From positions 1 through 64,000 of the forward strand of contig CAZWMD010000003.1 in assembly GCA_964634815.1 (NCBI GenBank): a DNA stretch of 64,000 bases, given 5' to 3'. Made by a program: the position numbers and the translations under genes. The DNA comes from JALZVT01 sp964634815. Lineage in GTDB: Bacteria; Pseudomonadota; Gammaproteobacteria; Pseudomonadales; Azotimanducaceae. Under the pieces are notes generated by a model that did no database searches, was not told where the DNA came from, and was given only the letters and a program-made list of their open reading frames with translations. This document shows, piece after piece, positions 33,382-42,602 of this stretch. Each line of letters begins with the position of its first letter. Position 1 is the first letter of the stretch.

Positions 33382-34086
33382 TTACCAGGTTTCACCGTGG
33401 GGGCGGATGCTGATATCAAACGACCAGGCTGATTTGGGCTGGTTAGCAACGCGGTAAACTTCGCTGGCGATGTCTGCCGGTTTGCAGAAAAAATCGTCTG
33501 CCGCATCAACCCAGCGCTTGCGCGTCCATTCCAGATCAATAACAGCGTCGATGGCCACATAGGCCACATGTATGCCATCCGGACCCAGTCGTCGAGCCAT
33601 GGATTCAAGCAGAATGCGCTGTGCTGCCTTGCTTGGAGCAAACCCCGCAAAGGCGGCTTTGCCGCGATAGGCTGCCGTGTTGCCTGTACCAATCAGCGAG
33701 CCGTGACCGGCTTTAATCATTGCCGGTGCCACGGCGCGTGCCAAGTGCAATAGCGCCATGGTATTAACCTGGAAATTGTTTTCCAGCACCTTTGGATCAA
33801 TGTCGAGAAAGTCGCCAAAAGCGCCGCCAACCGCGTTGTGAATCACTGCATCTGGGGCGCCCTGAGCCGCGATTAGCTCGGCAATGAGCGTTTGCAGCGC
33901 GGCGGTATCGGTGACATCGCAGGGGCACGCAAGGCTTTCGGGAATCTCTTGCGTCAGGGCATCCAGTCGATCAGCGTTGCGGGCGATCATGGCGACCTTA
34001 TAGCCATTGGCCGCGTATTCTCTGACGATTGCAGCGCCTGTGCCGGGACCTACTCCGGTGACAATAGCAAAGGGCTGGCTGTCCAT
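33382..34086 (-). CDS. SDR-family protein with Tyr-to-Phe change in the catalytic motif
   Basis: Short-chain dehydrogenase/reductase fold with the cofactor loop TGVGPGTG at residues 10-17 and the lysine of the active-site helix. Where the family normally has YxxxK, this protein reads FAPSK in GFAPSKAAQRI, so the catalytic tyrosine appears to be phenylalanine. 234 residues, normal length. It follows the YhcB gene by 17 bp. Some SDR subgroups share this change, so it may be a divergent enzyme or non-catalytic; activity cannot be assumed. Confidence 0.85.
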   Translation of the reverse strand: MDSQPFAIVTGVGPGTGAAIVREYAANGYKVAMIARNADRLDALTQEIPESLACPCDVTDTAALQTLIAELIAAQGAPDAVIHNAVGGAFGDFLDIDPKVLENNFQVNTMALLHLARAVAPAMIKAGHGSLIGTGNTAAYRGKAAFAGFAPSKAAQRILLESMARRLGPDGIHVAYVAIDAVIDLEWTRKRWVDAADDFFCKPADIASEVYRVANQPKSAWSFDISIRPHGETW

Positions 34087-34103
34087 CTGGTTTACACCCG
34101 GTC

Positions 34104-34700
34104 TTAGTTGCTGTTTTTGCTACTTGGCTGCTCGTCGAGATCCGGATCCAAATCCGGGTCCAAGTCTGGTGGCAGATCAACCTCGCCAGACTCCGTCCTG
34201 GCTTGTTCCAGTTCGGTCAAGGTCTCTGCAACGCCTGCATCCGAAACAGCACTCTGCGGATCTTCCGCCACAGCAATGGTGGCGGTGGCCGCGAGTGCGC
34301 CTTCGATTACTTTTCCGGAATCGTTACCGGAGGCATGGGCTTCTGGATCTTGCTCTGAGTTTGACGAGGTGGCAGTGCCATCATCCAGTGTCAGGCGGTT
34401 ACGCATATCAACCACACCGCCGAGTTGTTCTGCGCCTTCCGACAGGTGTTTGTACACCTTAACGTAGCTTTCAGTCAGTTCGTTTACCAGTTCGGAGGTG
34501 GTGGCAAAGTGTTTGTCGACACTCTGTTTGTGGGTTTCAAACTCTTCTTCAACGGCTGCAAGTTTGCCTGTCAGTTCGGTCTTGCTTGGACCTCGGCCGA
34601 TGAGTAAATAGGTCAACAGCCAGCCAATAAGTAAGCCTGCAACCACAGCGATGGCCGCGACCAGGACAATATTGTTTTGCAGGTTTTCTAGTTCGAACAC
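34104..34700 (-). CDS. YhcB/ZapG family inner-membrane protein (DUF1043)
   Basis: Single-span inner-membrane protein of the gammaproteobacterial YhcB (ZapG) family linked to division and envelope growth. An N-terminal anchor (IVLVAAIAVVAGLLIGWLL, residues 11-29) leads into a coiled coil (about 40-95) with the conserved HFATTSELVNELTESYVKVYKHL. The C-terminal half is low complexity and acidic, ending in a short PDLDPDLDPDLDE repeat. 198 residues against about 132 in E. coli, the extra length being that tail. Unlinked by function to its neighbours. Confidence 0.87.
   Translation of the reverse strand: MFELENLQNNIVLVAAIAVVAGLLIGWLLTYLLIGRGPSKTELTGKLAAVEEEFETHKQSVDKHFATTSELVNELTESYVKVYKHLSEGAEQLGGVVDMRNRLTLDDGTATSSNSEQDPEAHASGNDSGKVIEGALAATATIAVAEDPQSAVSDAGVAETLTELEQARTESGEVDLPPDLDPDLDPDLDEQPSSKNSN
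34139..34175. repeat. 12-bp coding tandem repeat in yhcB tail
   Basis: About three imperfect 12-bp units (TCCGGATCCAAA-like, TCCGGGTCCAAG-like, then degenerate) encode the PDLD repeats of the YhcB C-terminus. Likely variable in copy number between strains. Confidence 0.55.
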
Positions 34701-34861
34701 AATGATCTCTTGAGCTGTATGAAGGGGTATTAGATCCGCCGGTACAGTGTACCCCGGTTATTCTGTGGGAAAAAAATCTTTACCCAATATTACGTTTGGG
34801 TGCGGTTTGCATAGGGTTCACGTTGGCATGAGGTCCATGCTGGAGCAGGGGTTGCGCCCAC

Positions 34862-36853
34862 TCAAGCCGGATTAATCTCAGCCACCACGGCCTGTTCTTC
34901 CACGGCGTCCCCCGGACCATAGGGGAGCGCCGCAATCGTGCCGGTTTTTGCTGCCAGAATCTTGTGTTCCATTTTCATCGCCTCCATGACAACCAAAGGG
35001 TCGCCAGCCCGGACGTTGTCGCCAACACTTGCAAGTACGGCAACGATATTGCCGGGCATAGGGGCGGTCATGGCCCCACCCACATCAGCCGCCGCTGTAC
35101 TGGTGGCGTAATCTGGCTCGATCTTCAAGGCGTATGTGGTGCCCGAGATAAACAAGGCAAGGTCTCCCTCGGCGGTGCGAGCAAAGCTTGCTCTGGTTAG
35201 CGTCTTTGCCTGGTGAAGCAAAAGCTCGTGGCTTGTTGGAGTACTCCGTTGTCCCAGACTAAAGCTCATTGGGTTACCGCCGTTTACCTGAATCTCAATA
35301 TCCGGACCCCGTTTGCTCATCTCTGCGACAAATCTGTCGCCGGAACAGGCCAAGGCAATGCGAAGTCGTTCCGCGGTCATGCTGCGCCAGCCCCCCGCAC
35401 TACACCAGGGGGAGTCTGGCTCAAAATTCAGGCCCGCCCGATGTTGGTACTCGGCAATGGCGGCGATGGCGATCACGCGCTCGTCTGCGCGTGGCAGTTT
35501 TGCAAGCAAGTCATCAAGCTCGGCGTCAAGATATTGAGTGTGGGTGGTGGCGCTATTGAACTGCGGGTCCCGCAACAAGACTTGCAGAAAGCTGAGGTTG
35601 GTTACCAGGCCGTTAATATGGGTATCGCCCAATGCCCTGTCGAGCCGGGCGATAGCCTGTTGTCGAGTGCTGCCCCAGGCAACTACCTTGGCGATCATTG
35701 GGTCGTAGTAAATCCCAATGCGGTCGCTTTGCCTCACTCCGGTTTCAACTCGCAGATCAGCATCTGTCTCGGGAAAGGATAGATGATGCAGCGTGCCTGT
35801 TGCTGGCAGGAAGCGCTTTGCGGGGTTTTCGGCATACAGTCTGGCTTCGACCGACCAGCCGTTGGCTGACAGTTGTTGCTGCGTCTTTGGCAGGACTTCG
35901 TTTGCTGCCACCCGTAATTGCCATTCGACGAGATCAACACCGGTAATCATTTCGGTGACGGGATGTTCCACTTGCAGGCGCGTATTCATCTCCATGAAAT
36001 AGAAGTTCTCGGCATCGTCCATGATGAATTCAACGGTACCAGCTCCCCGGTAATCAACGGCTCGCGCAGCAGCAACGGCCGCCTGACCCATAGCCTCGCG
36101 GGTTTGGTTGGACAGGTTTGGGGCAGGTGCTTCCTCGATCACTTTTTGATGGCGTCGTTGCAAGGAACAGTCTCGTTCAAACAAATGAACAACGTTGTCG
36201 TGATTGTCTGCAAAGACCTGAATTTCGACGTGCCGGGCATTCAGCAGCATTTTTTCCAGCAGTATTTTGTCGTCGCCAAAAGCCGCGCTGGCCTCGCGGC
36301 GAGCTGCCCCGAGACTCGTGGCGAAATCGTCAAGCGTATTAACTCGGCGCATACCTTTGCCGCCACCGCCGGCTGAGGCCTTGATCATTAACGGGAAGCC
36401 AATCGATTTGGCAGCCTCCAGCAGGCGAGCATCGGTCTCATCAGCGCCGTGGTAACCGGGGATTAATGGCACAGCAGCGCTTTCCATGAGCTGCTTTGAA
36501 GCCTGCTTGGAGCCCATTACTTCAATAGCCTGTTTTGGCGGACCAATAAAGACGATGCCCGCCTCCTGACAGGCATCTGCAAAATCTGCGTTCTCTGACA
36601 AGAAGCCATAGCCCGGATGAATGGCCTGCGCGCCGCTTGCTTTGGCGGCAGAGATAACCGCGTCGATGTTCAGATAGCTGTCGCTCGCCTGAGAGCCGCC
36701 CAGGTGTACCGCTTCGTCGGCAAGTTCAACATGGCGGGCGGACGCGTCAAAGTCGGAATACACAGCCACCGTGGTAATCCCAAGCCTGGCTGCGGTATCG
36801 ATCACCCGACAGGCGATTTCTCCACGATTGCTGATCAGAATTTTCTTGAACAT
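34862..36853 (-). CDS. liuD: Biotin-dependent acyl-CoA carboxylase alpha subunit (methylcrotonyl-CoA carboxylase type)
   Basis: Biotin carboxylase plus biotin carrier protein in one chain. The N-terminal ATP-grasp part (residues 1-450) has ILISNRGEIACRVI, the glycine-rich loop KASAGGGGKGMR and MNTRLQVEHPVTEM. The C-terminal carrier domain has EAMKMEH with the biotinylated lysine at about K627. 663 residues. Together with the carboxyltransferase gene just upstream and the HMG-CoA lyase about 5 kb downstream, it points to 3-methylcrotonyl-CoA carboxylation in leucine breakdown; propionyl-CoA or geranyl-CoA carboxylase is the alternative. Confidence 0.88.
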   Translation of the reverse strand: MFKKILISNRGEIACRVIDTAARLGITTVAVYSDFDASARHVELADEAVHLGGSQASDSYLNIDAVISAAKASGAQAIHPGYGFLSENADFADACQEAGIVFIGPPKQAIEVMGSKQASKQLMESAAVPLIPGYHGADETDARLLEAAKSIGFPLMIKASAGGGGKGMRRVNTLDDFATSLGAARREASAAFGDDKILLEKMLLNARHVEIQVFADNHDNVVHLFERDCSLQRRHQKVIEEAPAPNLSNQTREAMGQAAVAAARAVDYRGAGTVEFIMDDAENFYFMEMNTRLQVEHPVTEMITGVDLVEWQLRVAANEVLPKTQQQLSANGWSVEARLYAENPAKRFLPATGTLHHLSFPETDADLRVETGVRQSDRIGIYYDPMIAKVVAWGSTRQQAIARLDRALGDTHINGLVTNLSFLQVLLRDPQFNSATTHTQYLDAELDDLLAKLPRADERVIAIAAIAEYQHRAGLNFEPDSPWCSAGGWRSMTAERLRIALACSGDRFVAEMSKRGPDIEIQVNGGNPMSFSLGQRSTPTSHELLLHQAKTLTRASFARTAEGDLALFISGTTYALKIEPDYATSTAAADVGGAMTAPMPGNIVAVLASVGDNVRAGDPLVVMEAMKMEHKILAAKTGTIAALPYGPGDAVEEQAVVAEINPA

Positions 36854-36924
36854 TCGCCGTTCTACCTTCTTGCCTGTACTTTTTTAGAAGTACCTTGTTG
36901 CGCGTTCTGACTGGCCACAGCCAA

Positions 36925-38541
36925 TTACATTCGAAAGATCCCAAACCGGGGAGATTCAATAGGTGCATTGGCGCAGGCGGACAGCCCAAGAGCCAGATGT
37001 TGACGCGTATCTGCCGGGTCGATCACACCATCGTCCCACAGCCGGGCAGAGGCGTAGTAAGGATGACCCTGCACTTCGTATTGATCTCGAATGGGTGCCA
37101 TAAACTGTTCGGCTTCTTCTGCACTCCAGGGCGCACCTTGACGTTCGAGGGCGTCGCCTCTTACCTGGGCCAACACCTGTGCAGCCTGTTCGCCACCCAT
37201 CACGGAGATGCGCGCATTGGGCCACATCCAAAGAAAGCGCGGACTGTACGCGCGGCCGGCCATGCCGTAGTTACCTGCGCCGAAGCTGCCACCAATGATA
37301 ACGGTGAGTTTGGGAACGTTGGTTGTGGCGACCGCGGTAACCAGTTTTGCACCGTCTTTGGCGATACCTCCCGCTTCGTATTTTGAGCCCACCATGAAGC
37401 CTGTGATGTTTTGCAGCATCACTAAAGGAATTGCACGCTGGCTACAGAGTTCCACGAAGTGCGCGCCCTTTAAGGAAGATTCAGAGAACAGAATGCCGTT
37501 GTTGGCAATGATACCCACCGGATAACCCTGTATTCGCGCAAAGCCGCAGACCAGAGTCTTGCCGTACAGCGGCTTGAACTCGTCAAAGGCTGAGTCATCA
37601 ACCGTGCGCGCAATAACCTCGCGCACATCAAAAGGCTGCCGGTTGTCGGTAGGAATCACGCCATACAGTTCGGCGCTGTCAAAGCGTGGGGGTACCGGGG
37701 GTTGTTGCACAATCGACTTTTCTCTGGCGCAGCGATTGAGTCGGGACACAGCCTGGCGAGCAAGATCCAGGGCATGAGCGTCGTTTTCTGCGTAGTGATC
37801 GACAACGCCGGAAGTCCTTGCGTGTACGTCGGCTCCACCCAGATCCTCGGCATTAATGTCTTCGCCGGTGGCAGCTTTCACCAGGGGCGGCCCACCGAGA
37901 AAGATGGTGCCCTGATTTCGTACAATGATGGCTTCATCGCTCATTGCCGGTACGTAGGCGCCACCTGCGGTACAAGAACCCATGACCACGGCAATCTGTG
38001 GAATGTTGCGCGAGCTCATTTGCGCCTGGTTATAGAAGATCCGGCCAAAGTGCTCGCGATCTGGAAACACCTCATCTTGCTGGGGCAAAAAAGCACCACC
38101 CGAATCAACCAGATAGACACAGGGCAGGTGGTTCTCTAAGGCGATCTCCTGAGCTCGCAGGTGTTTTTTCACCGTTATGGGGAAATAGGTGCCGCCTTTG
38201 ACCGTTGCATCGTTTGCAACCACAACACATTCGATGCCCTTGATGCGTCCTATGCCTGTGATGATGCCAGCCGCAGAAATATCATCGTCATACATTTTGT
38301 AGGCGGCGAGATGCGAAAATTCGAGAAACGCGCTGCCGGTGTCTATCAGGCGCTCAATCCGATCACGTGGTAGTAACTTGCCGCGTTGAGTGTGGCGTGA
38401 CCTTGACCGCTCGTTGCCGCCAAGAGCAGATCGACTCACCTGTTCTTGCAGATCTTTCACCTGAGCCTGCATTTTTTCAGCGTTGGCAAGAAATTCCGGG
38501 CTCTTTGGTTTGAGCCGGGTAGCTAGTATCTGGTCACTCAT
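36925..38541 (-). CDS. liuB: Acyl-CoA carboxylase carboxyltransferase (beta) subunit
   Basis: Carboxyltransferase subunit, probably of 3-methylcrotonyl-CoA carboxylase. Two crotonase-like halves are seen: the first with GKLLPRDRIERLIDTGSAFLE-type text and SGGAFLPQQDEVFPD, the second with NGILFSESSLKGAHF, QNITGFMVG and GGSFGAGNYGM. Those last motifs match the methylcrotonyl rather than acetyl type as I know them. Start ATG 38541 with AAGGA close upstream; 538 residues. It is 71 bp before the alpha subunit. Isovaleryl-CoA dehydrogenase and methylglutaconyl-CoA hydratase genes are not next to it. Confidence 0.9.
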   Translation of the reverse strand: MSDQILATRLKPKSPEFLANAEKMQAQVKDLQEQVSRSALGGNERSRSRHTQRGKLLPRDRIERLIDTGSAFLEFSHLAAYKMYDDDISAAGIITGIGRIKGIECVVVANDATVKGGTYFPITVKKHLRAQEIALENHLPCVYLVDSGGAFLPQQDEVFPDREHFGRIFYNQAQMSSRNIPQIAVVMGSCTAGGAYVPAMSDEAIIVRNQGTIFLGGPPLVKAATGEDINAEDLGGADVHARTSGVVDHYAENDAHALDLARQAVSRLNRCAREKSIVQQPPVPPRFDSAELYGVIPTDNRQPFDVREVIARTVDDSAFDEFKPLYGKTLVCGFARIQGYPVGIIANNGILFSESSLKGAHFVELCSQRAIPLVMLQNITGFMVGSKYEAGGIAKDGAKLVTAVATTNVPKLTVIIGGSFGAGNYGMAGRAYSPRFLWMWPNARISVMGGEQAAQVLAQVRGDALERQGAPWSAEEAEQFMAPIRDQYEVQGHPYYASARLWDDGVIDPADTRQHLALGLSACANAPIESPRFGIFRM

Positions 38542-38654
38542 GATTCCTTGAACTCTGCTGGTCTTGGTGATCTCGTTGGACGGCATTAATTTACCACAGT
38601 GCAGTGTTAACGATTAAACTGGCAGATTCCCAGGTGGTTTTGAGAGAGCAGTAA

Positions 38655-40196
38655 TTGAGCGGTAACTTCTTTGCAGATATGCACCCGGTGTTTGAGGAAA
38701 ATGCCTCCCGGCCGTGTTTTATATTTTCTCGTGGCGGTGGCTGGACCTTTGCTGATCTGGAGGAGCGGATAGGTAAGTCTTGTGGTGTGTTGCTGCGAGC
38801 TGGAGTGAAGCCCGGGAACCGTGTGGTTGCTCAGGTGGCGAAGTCAGCGGAAGCCATTGCCCTGTATCTGGCGTGCCTGCGAGTAGGGGCTGTTTATGTG
38901 CCACTCAACACCGCCTATACGCCGGCCGAGGTGCAGTATTTTCTCGACGATGCGGACGCTGCCCTGTTTGTGTGTGATCCCTCGGGCACCGAAGTCGAGG
39001 CTGCGAGCATCCATACGCTGGATGCGGATGGGGAAGGTTCCTTTACCCAAACTATGGCCCATACCGAACCCTTCACGGGCATTGTTGCGCGCAAACGAAC
39101 AGACATAGCCGCCATTGTCTACACCTCGGGAACTACCGGACGATCCAAAGGCGCGATGCTCAGTCACGAAAATTTGCGTACCAATGCCACCGCATTACGC
39201 GAGGCCTGGGGCTGGCAGGATCGGGACGTATTGTTGCATGCCTTGCCGATCTTCCATGTTCATGGGCTGTTTATTGCACTGCACTGCGCCTTGCTTGGTG
39301 GCACAACTACAATTTTCATGCCCAAGTTCGATATGGAAGAAATGCGCATGTGGTTGCCTCGTTCCACGGTGCTCATGGGCGTGCCTACCTTTTATTCGCG
39401 CTTACTTGCCGATGACGGGTTTACGGCCGAGATGGCGTCTGCGATACGAGTATTCATCAGCGGCTCCGCGCCACTAACCGAACAGGTCTTTGCCGCGTTT
39501 GAAGAACGTACCGGTAAAAAAATACTTGAGCGCTACGGTATGAGCGAGACCATAATCAATACGACAAACCCCCTGGCTGGCGAGCGTGTCGCGGGGACTG
39601 TCGGTTATGCACTGCCAGGCGTAGAGGTGCGGGTAACCGAAGATGGTGAACCCGTGCCGTCTGGTGACGTTGGCATGATCGAAGTTCGCGGTACCAACGT
39701 ATTCTCAGGCTACTGGCAAATGCCAGAGAAAACCAAAGAGGAGCTGCGTGAGGATGGTTGGTTTATCACCGGTGATCTCGGCACTCAGGCCACTGATGGC
39801 CGGCTCAGCATTGTTGGACGATCAAAAGATTTGATAATCAGTGGCGGCTATAACGTCTATCCCAAGGAAGTAGAGCAGGCCATTGACGAGATCGACGGTA
39901 TCAGCGAAAGCGCTGTGTTTGGCGTGCCGCACAGTGATTTTGGCGAGGCGGTTGTGGTTGCGGTAGTGCAATCCCCGGCGACTGTTTCAGCGTCTGCGTC
40001 AGCTGATCTGACAAGCGACGAGCAAAGTCTGCAGATAGGGCTTGCCGATGTGGAGGCCGCCCTGGCCGGCAAGCTTGCGCGATTCAAGCAGCCCAAGCAC
40101 CTGATCAGCTTGCCGGAGTTACCCAGAAACACGATGGGCAAGGTGCAGAAAAACCTCTTAAGAGAGGCTCATGCCACTCTATTTACCACTAACTGA
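38655..40196 (+). CDS. Malonyl-CoA synthetase-like acyl-CoA ligase (MatB type)
   Basis: ANL-superfamily adenylate-forming ligase activating a carboxylic acid with ATP and CoA. The P-loop YTSGTTGRSKGAMLSH, the YGMSETIIN motif and the hinge/C-terminal GRSKDLIISGGYNVYPKEVE are present. The catalytic lysine lies in NTMGKVQKN. The segment ALYLACLRVGAVYVPLNTAYT closely resembles MatB. It begins at TTG 38655 with GAGAG seven bases upstream; 513 residues. Divergent from the carboxyltransferase gene. Malonate or methylmalonate is the likely substrate. Confidence 0.87.
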   Translation: MSGNFFADMHPVFEENASRPCFIFSRGGGWTFADLEERIGKSCGVLLRAGVKPGNRVVAQVAKSAEAIALYLACLRVGAVYVPLNTAYTPAEVQYFLDDADAALFVCDPSGTEVEAASIHTLDADGEGSFTQTMAHTEPFTGIVARKRTDIAAIVYTSGTTGRSKGAMLSHENLRTNATALREAWGWQDRDVLLHALPIFHVHGLFIALHCALLGGTTTIFMPKFDMEEMRMWLPRSTVLMGVPTFYSRLLADDGFTAEMASAIRVFISGSAPLTEQVFAAFEERTGKKILERYGMSETIINTTNPLAGERVAGTVGYALPGVEVRVTEDGEPVPSGDVGMIEVRGTNVFSGYWQMPEKTKEELREDGWFITGDLGTQATDGRLSIVGRSKDLIISGGYNVYPKEVEQAIDEIDGISESAVFGVPHSDFGEAVVVAVVQSPATVSASASADLTSDEQSLQIGLADVEAALAGKLARFKQPKHLISLPELPRNTMGKVQKNLLREAHATLFTTN

Positions 40197-40230
40197 TTAC
40201 GGCGCACCAAACAGCTAAACCCTGACCAGA

Positions 40231-42417
40231 TCAGGAACCAAACTTTGCTTTGGCTTCCTTGCGGCGTCGGTGCAGAATCGGTTCGGTATAGCCATTGGGT
40301 TGGGCATGACCTTCCATAACCAGTTCAACCGCGGCCTGAAAGGCAATGGAGTCCTGAAAATCAGCTGCCATTGGCCGATACGCCGGATCGTTCTCATTTT
40401 GTTTGTCGACCACTGCGGCCATGCGCTCCAGGGTTTCCATAACTTGCTCTTTGGTACACAGGCCATGATGGAGCCAGTTGGCAATGTGTTGGCTTGAAAT
40501 ACGCAGCGTTGCGCGATCTTCCATCAGACCAACATCGTTGATGTCTGGCACCTTTGAGCAACCCACTCCCTGATCGATCCATCGCACCACGTAGCCGAGC
40601 ATGCCCTGGACGTTATTATCGAGTTCACTCTGGATGCTCGCCGGGTCCGGACGAACCTCTGGCGGCAGTAAGGGCAGCGTTAGTATGTCGCTGAGTTTTG
40701 CTTTCTCGCGCTGCATCAGTTCGTGCTGCCGGGCTCGTACATCGACCTGGTGGTAGTGCATGGCGTGCAAGGTTGCGGCCGTGGGCGAGGGCACCCAGGC
40801 GCAGTTTGCTCCGGATTCCGGGTGGCCAATTTTAGCCCCCATCATTTCCGCCATCTCATCCGGTTTGGCCCACATACCCTTGCCAATCTGTGCCTTGCCG
40901 GCCAGGCCAGAACCCAGGCCAACATCCACATTCCAGTCTTCATAAGCGGTAATCCAGGGTTGCGACTTGATGTCGTTCTTGGCAACCACAGGTCCAGCTT
41001 CCATGGCAGTGTGAATCTCATCGCCAGTACGATCCAGAAAACCGGTGTTGATGAAGATGAGTCGCTCCCGAGCAGCGGCAATACAGGCACCGAGGTTCAC
41101 GGTGGTGCGGCGTTCTTCATCCATGATGCCGACCTTGAGTGTGTTTGGAGCCAGCCCAAGCAGATCTTCAACCGCGCCAAACAGATCACAGGTGAAAGCA
41201 ACTTCTTCCGGGCCGTGCATCTTGGGTTTCACGATATACACACTGCCAGCGCGGGAGTTTTGCGGGGCGCCTTTCTTCTGCAGATCGTGCAGGGCACACA
41301 GGCTGGTGACTATCGCATCCAGAATGCCCTCCGGTATCTCGGCACCCTCGGTGGTGAGGACGGCGTCGGTAGTCATGAGATGGCCGACGTTGCGCACGAG
41401 CAGCAAGGATCGACCCGGCAGAGTGAATGCGGTGCCCGTGGGGTTAGTGAATTGCCGATCCGGGAGCAGCGCCCGGGTCATTTGCTTGCCCCCTTTATCG
41501 AAGGTTTCCTTGAGCGTGCCTTGCATCAAACCCAGCCAGTTGCCATACACCATGGCCTTGTCTTCAGCGTCAACGGCCGCCACTGAGTCTTCGCAGTCCT
41601 GGATGGTCGTGATGGCCGACTCAAGGGCGACGTCCTTGATGTGCGCTGGATCATCCCGGCCGATCGTATCGCTAGAATCGATCTGAATTTCGATATGTAA
41701 GCCGTTGTTTTTTAGAAGTATTGAGTCTGGTAAATCAGCGGACCCAGTATAACCCTTGAGCTGATCAGGCCGGGCCAGGGCCACAGTGCTGCCGGAACTC
41801 AGCAATACCTCCAGTTGCCCGTCGACGATGCGATAAGCCGCCGCATCAGCATGGCTTGCTGAGGCGAGTGGGGCGCTTGAGTCGAGAAAGGTGCGGGCGT
41901 AATCGATGACCCGCTGACCGCGGATTGGGTTATAGGGTCCGGACCGTTCTGCGCCGTCGGCTTCGGGGATCACATCGGTTCCGTAGAGAGCGTCGTACAG
42001 GCTGCCCCAACGGGCATTGGCGGCATTGAGCGCAAAGCGTGCGTTTTGCACGGGTACCACCAACTGTGGGCCGGCAATTTCTGCTATCTCCGGGTCAACG
42101 TTTTCGGTAACCACCGCGGCGGCAGGCTGATCCGGCACCAGATAACCCAGCTCAATCAGCTTGGATTCCTCCTCTGCAGGGGTAGGCACATGATCAAGTG
42201 TTTTGTACCAGGCGTCGATTTGCGCCTGCAGTTCGTCGCGACGCTCTAAAAGCGCAGCATTGCGAGGCATGAACCGCTCGATGATTGCGGCGGCGCCTTT
42301 CCAGAAGGTCTCAGCGTCGATGCCTGTCCCAGGGAGCGCGCCACTGTGGATAAGTTCATCGACAGGCAGGGCAACCTGAAGTCCGGCGCGGTCTACTCTC
42401 TCTGCGGAATTGGACAT
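40231..42417 (-). CDS. glcB: Malate synthase G
   Basis: Magnesium-dependent enzyme joining glyoxylate and acetyl-CoA to malate, completing the glyoxylate shunt. Recognised by length (728 residues) and conserved stretches such as VPVQNARFALNAANARWGSL (residues about 121-140), IKPKMHGPEEVAFT, GIMDEERRTTVNLGACI and FINTGFLDRTGDEIHT. Isocitrate lyase is not in the window. It fits an organism that also has an acetate symporter. Monocistronic as far as the sequence shows. Confidence 0.95.
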   Translation of the reverse strand: MSNSAERVDRAGLQVALPVDELIHSGALPGTGIDAETFWKGAAAIIERFMPRNAALLERRDELQAQIDAWYKTLDHVPTPAEEESKLIELGYLVPDQPAAAVVTENVDPEIAEIAGPQLVVPVQNARFALNAANARWGSLYDALYGTDVIPEADGAERSGPYNPIRGQRVIDYARTFLDSSAPLASASHADAAAYRIVDGQLEVLLSSGSTVALARPDQLKGYTGSADLPDSILLKNNGLHIEIQIDSSDTIGRDDPAHIKDVALESAITTIQDCEDSVAAVDAEDKAMVYGNWLGLMQGTLKETFDKGGKQMTRALLPDRQFTNPTGTAFTLPGRSLLLVRNVGHLMTTDAVLTTEGAEIPEGILDAIVTSLCALHDLQKKGAPQNSRAGSVYIVKPKMHGPEEVAFTCDLFGAVEDLLGLAPNTLKVGIMDEERRTTVNLGACIAAARERLIFINTGFLDRTGDEIHTAMEAGPVVAKNDIKSQPWITAYEDWNVDVGLGSGLAGKAQIGKGMWAKPDEMAEMMGAKIGHPESGANCAWVPSPTAATLHAMHYHQVDVRARQHELMQREKAKLSDILTLPLLPPEVRPDPASIQSELDNNVQGMLGYVVRWIDQGVGCSKVPDINDVGLMEDRATLRISSQHIANWLHHGLCTKEQVMETLERMAAVVDKQNENDPAYRPMAADFQDSIAFQAAVELVMEGHAQPNGYTEPILHRRRKEAKAKFGS

Positions 42418-42602
42418 AATACTGCTCGCGAATACGTCGAAAGGTTCTAATTTACCACGCGCAGTCCATACCTCGAAGGATGGTTTTGTTGCTCACACAT
42501 CTAGTTATGAGTCGGGCATTGCCCATCGACCATCGACCTCTATTGCCGTGTATGCACTTTGGGAGTTAACTGTCCAAAATATAGCTGAGGCCCTGAGCAA
42601 AT

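Noticed and set aside
33195..33692. ORFs antisense to MerC and SDR genes
   Set aside because: Shadow frames of well-supported genes on the other strand.
40212..40226. CCTGA-N5-TCAGG hairpin after the acyl-CoA ligase as a terminator
   Set aside because: Stem of only five pairs and no T-run on either side.
42418..42602. 102-aa frame in the malate synthase/YceI gap
   Set aside because: It runs into the YceI signal peptide in another frame and has no ribosome site; the gap appears to be promoter DNA.
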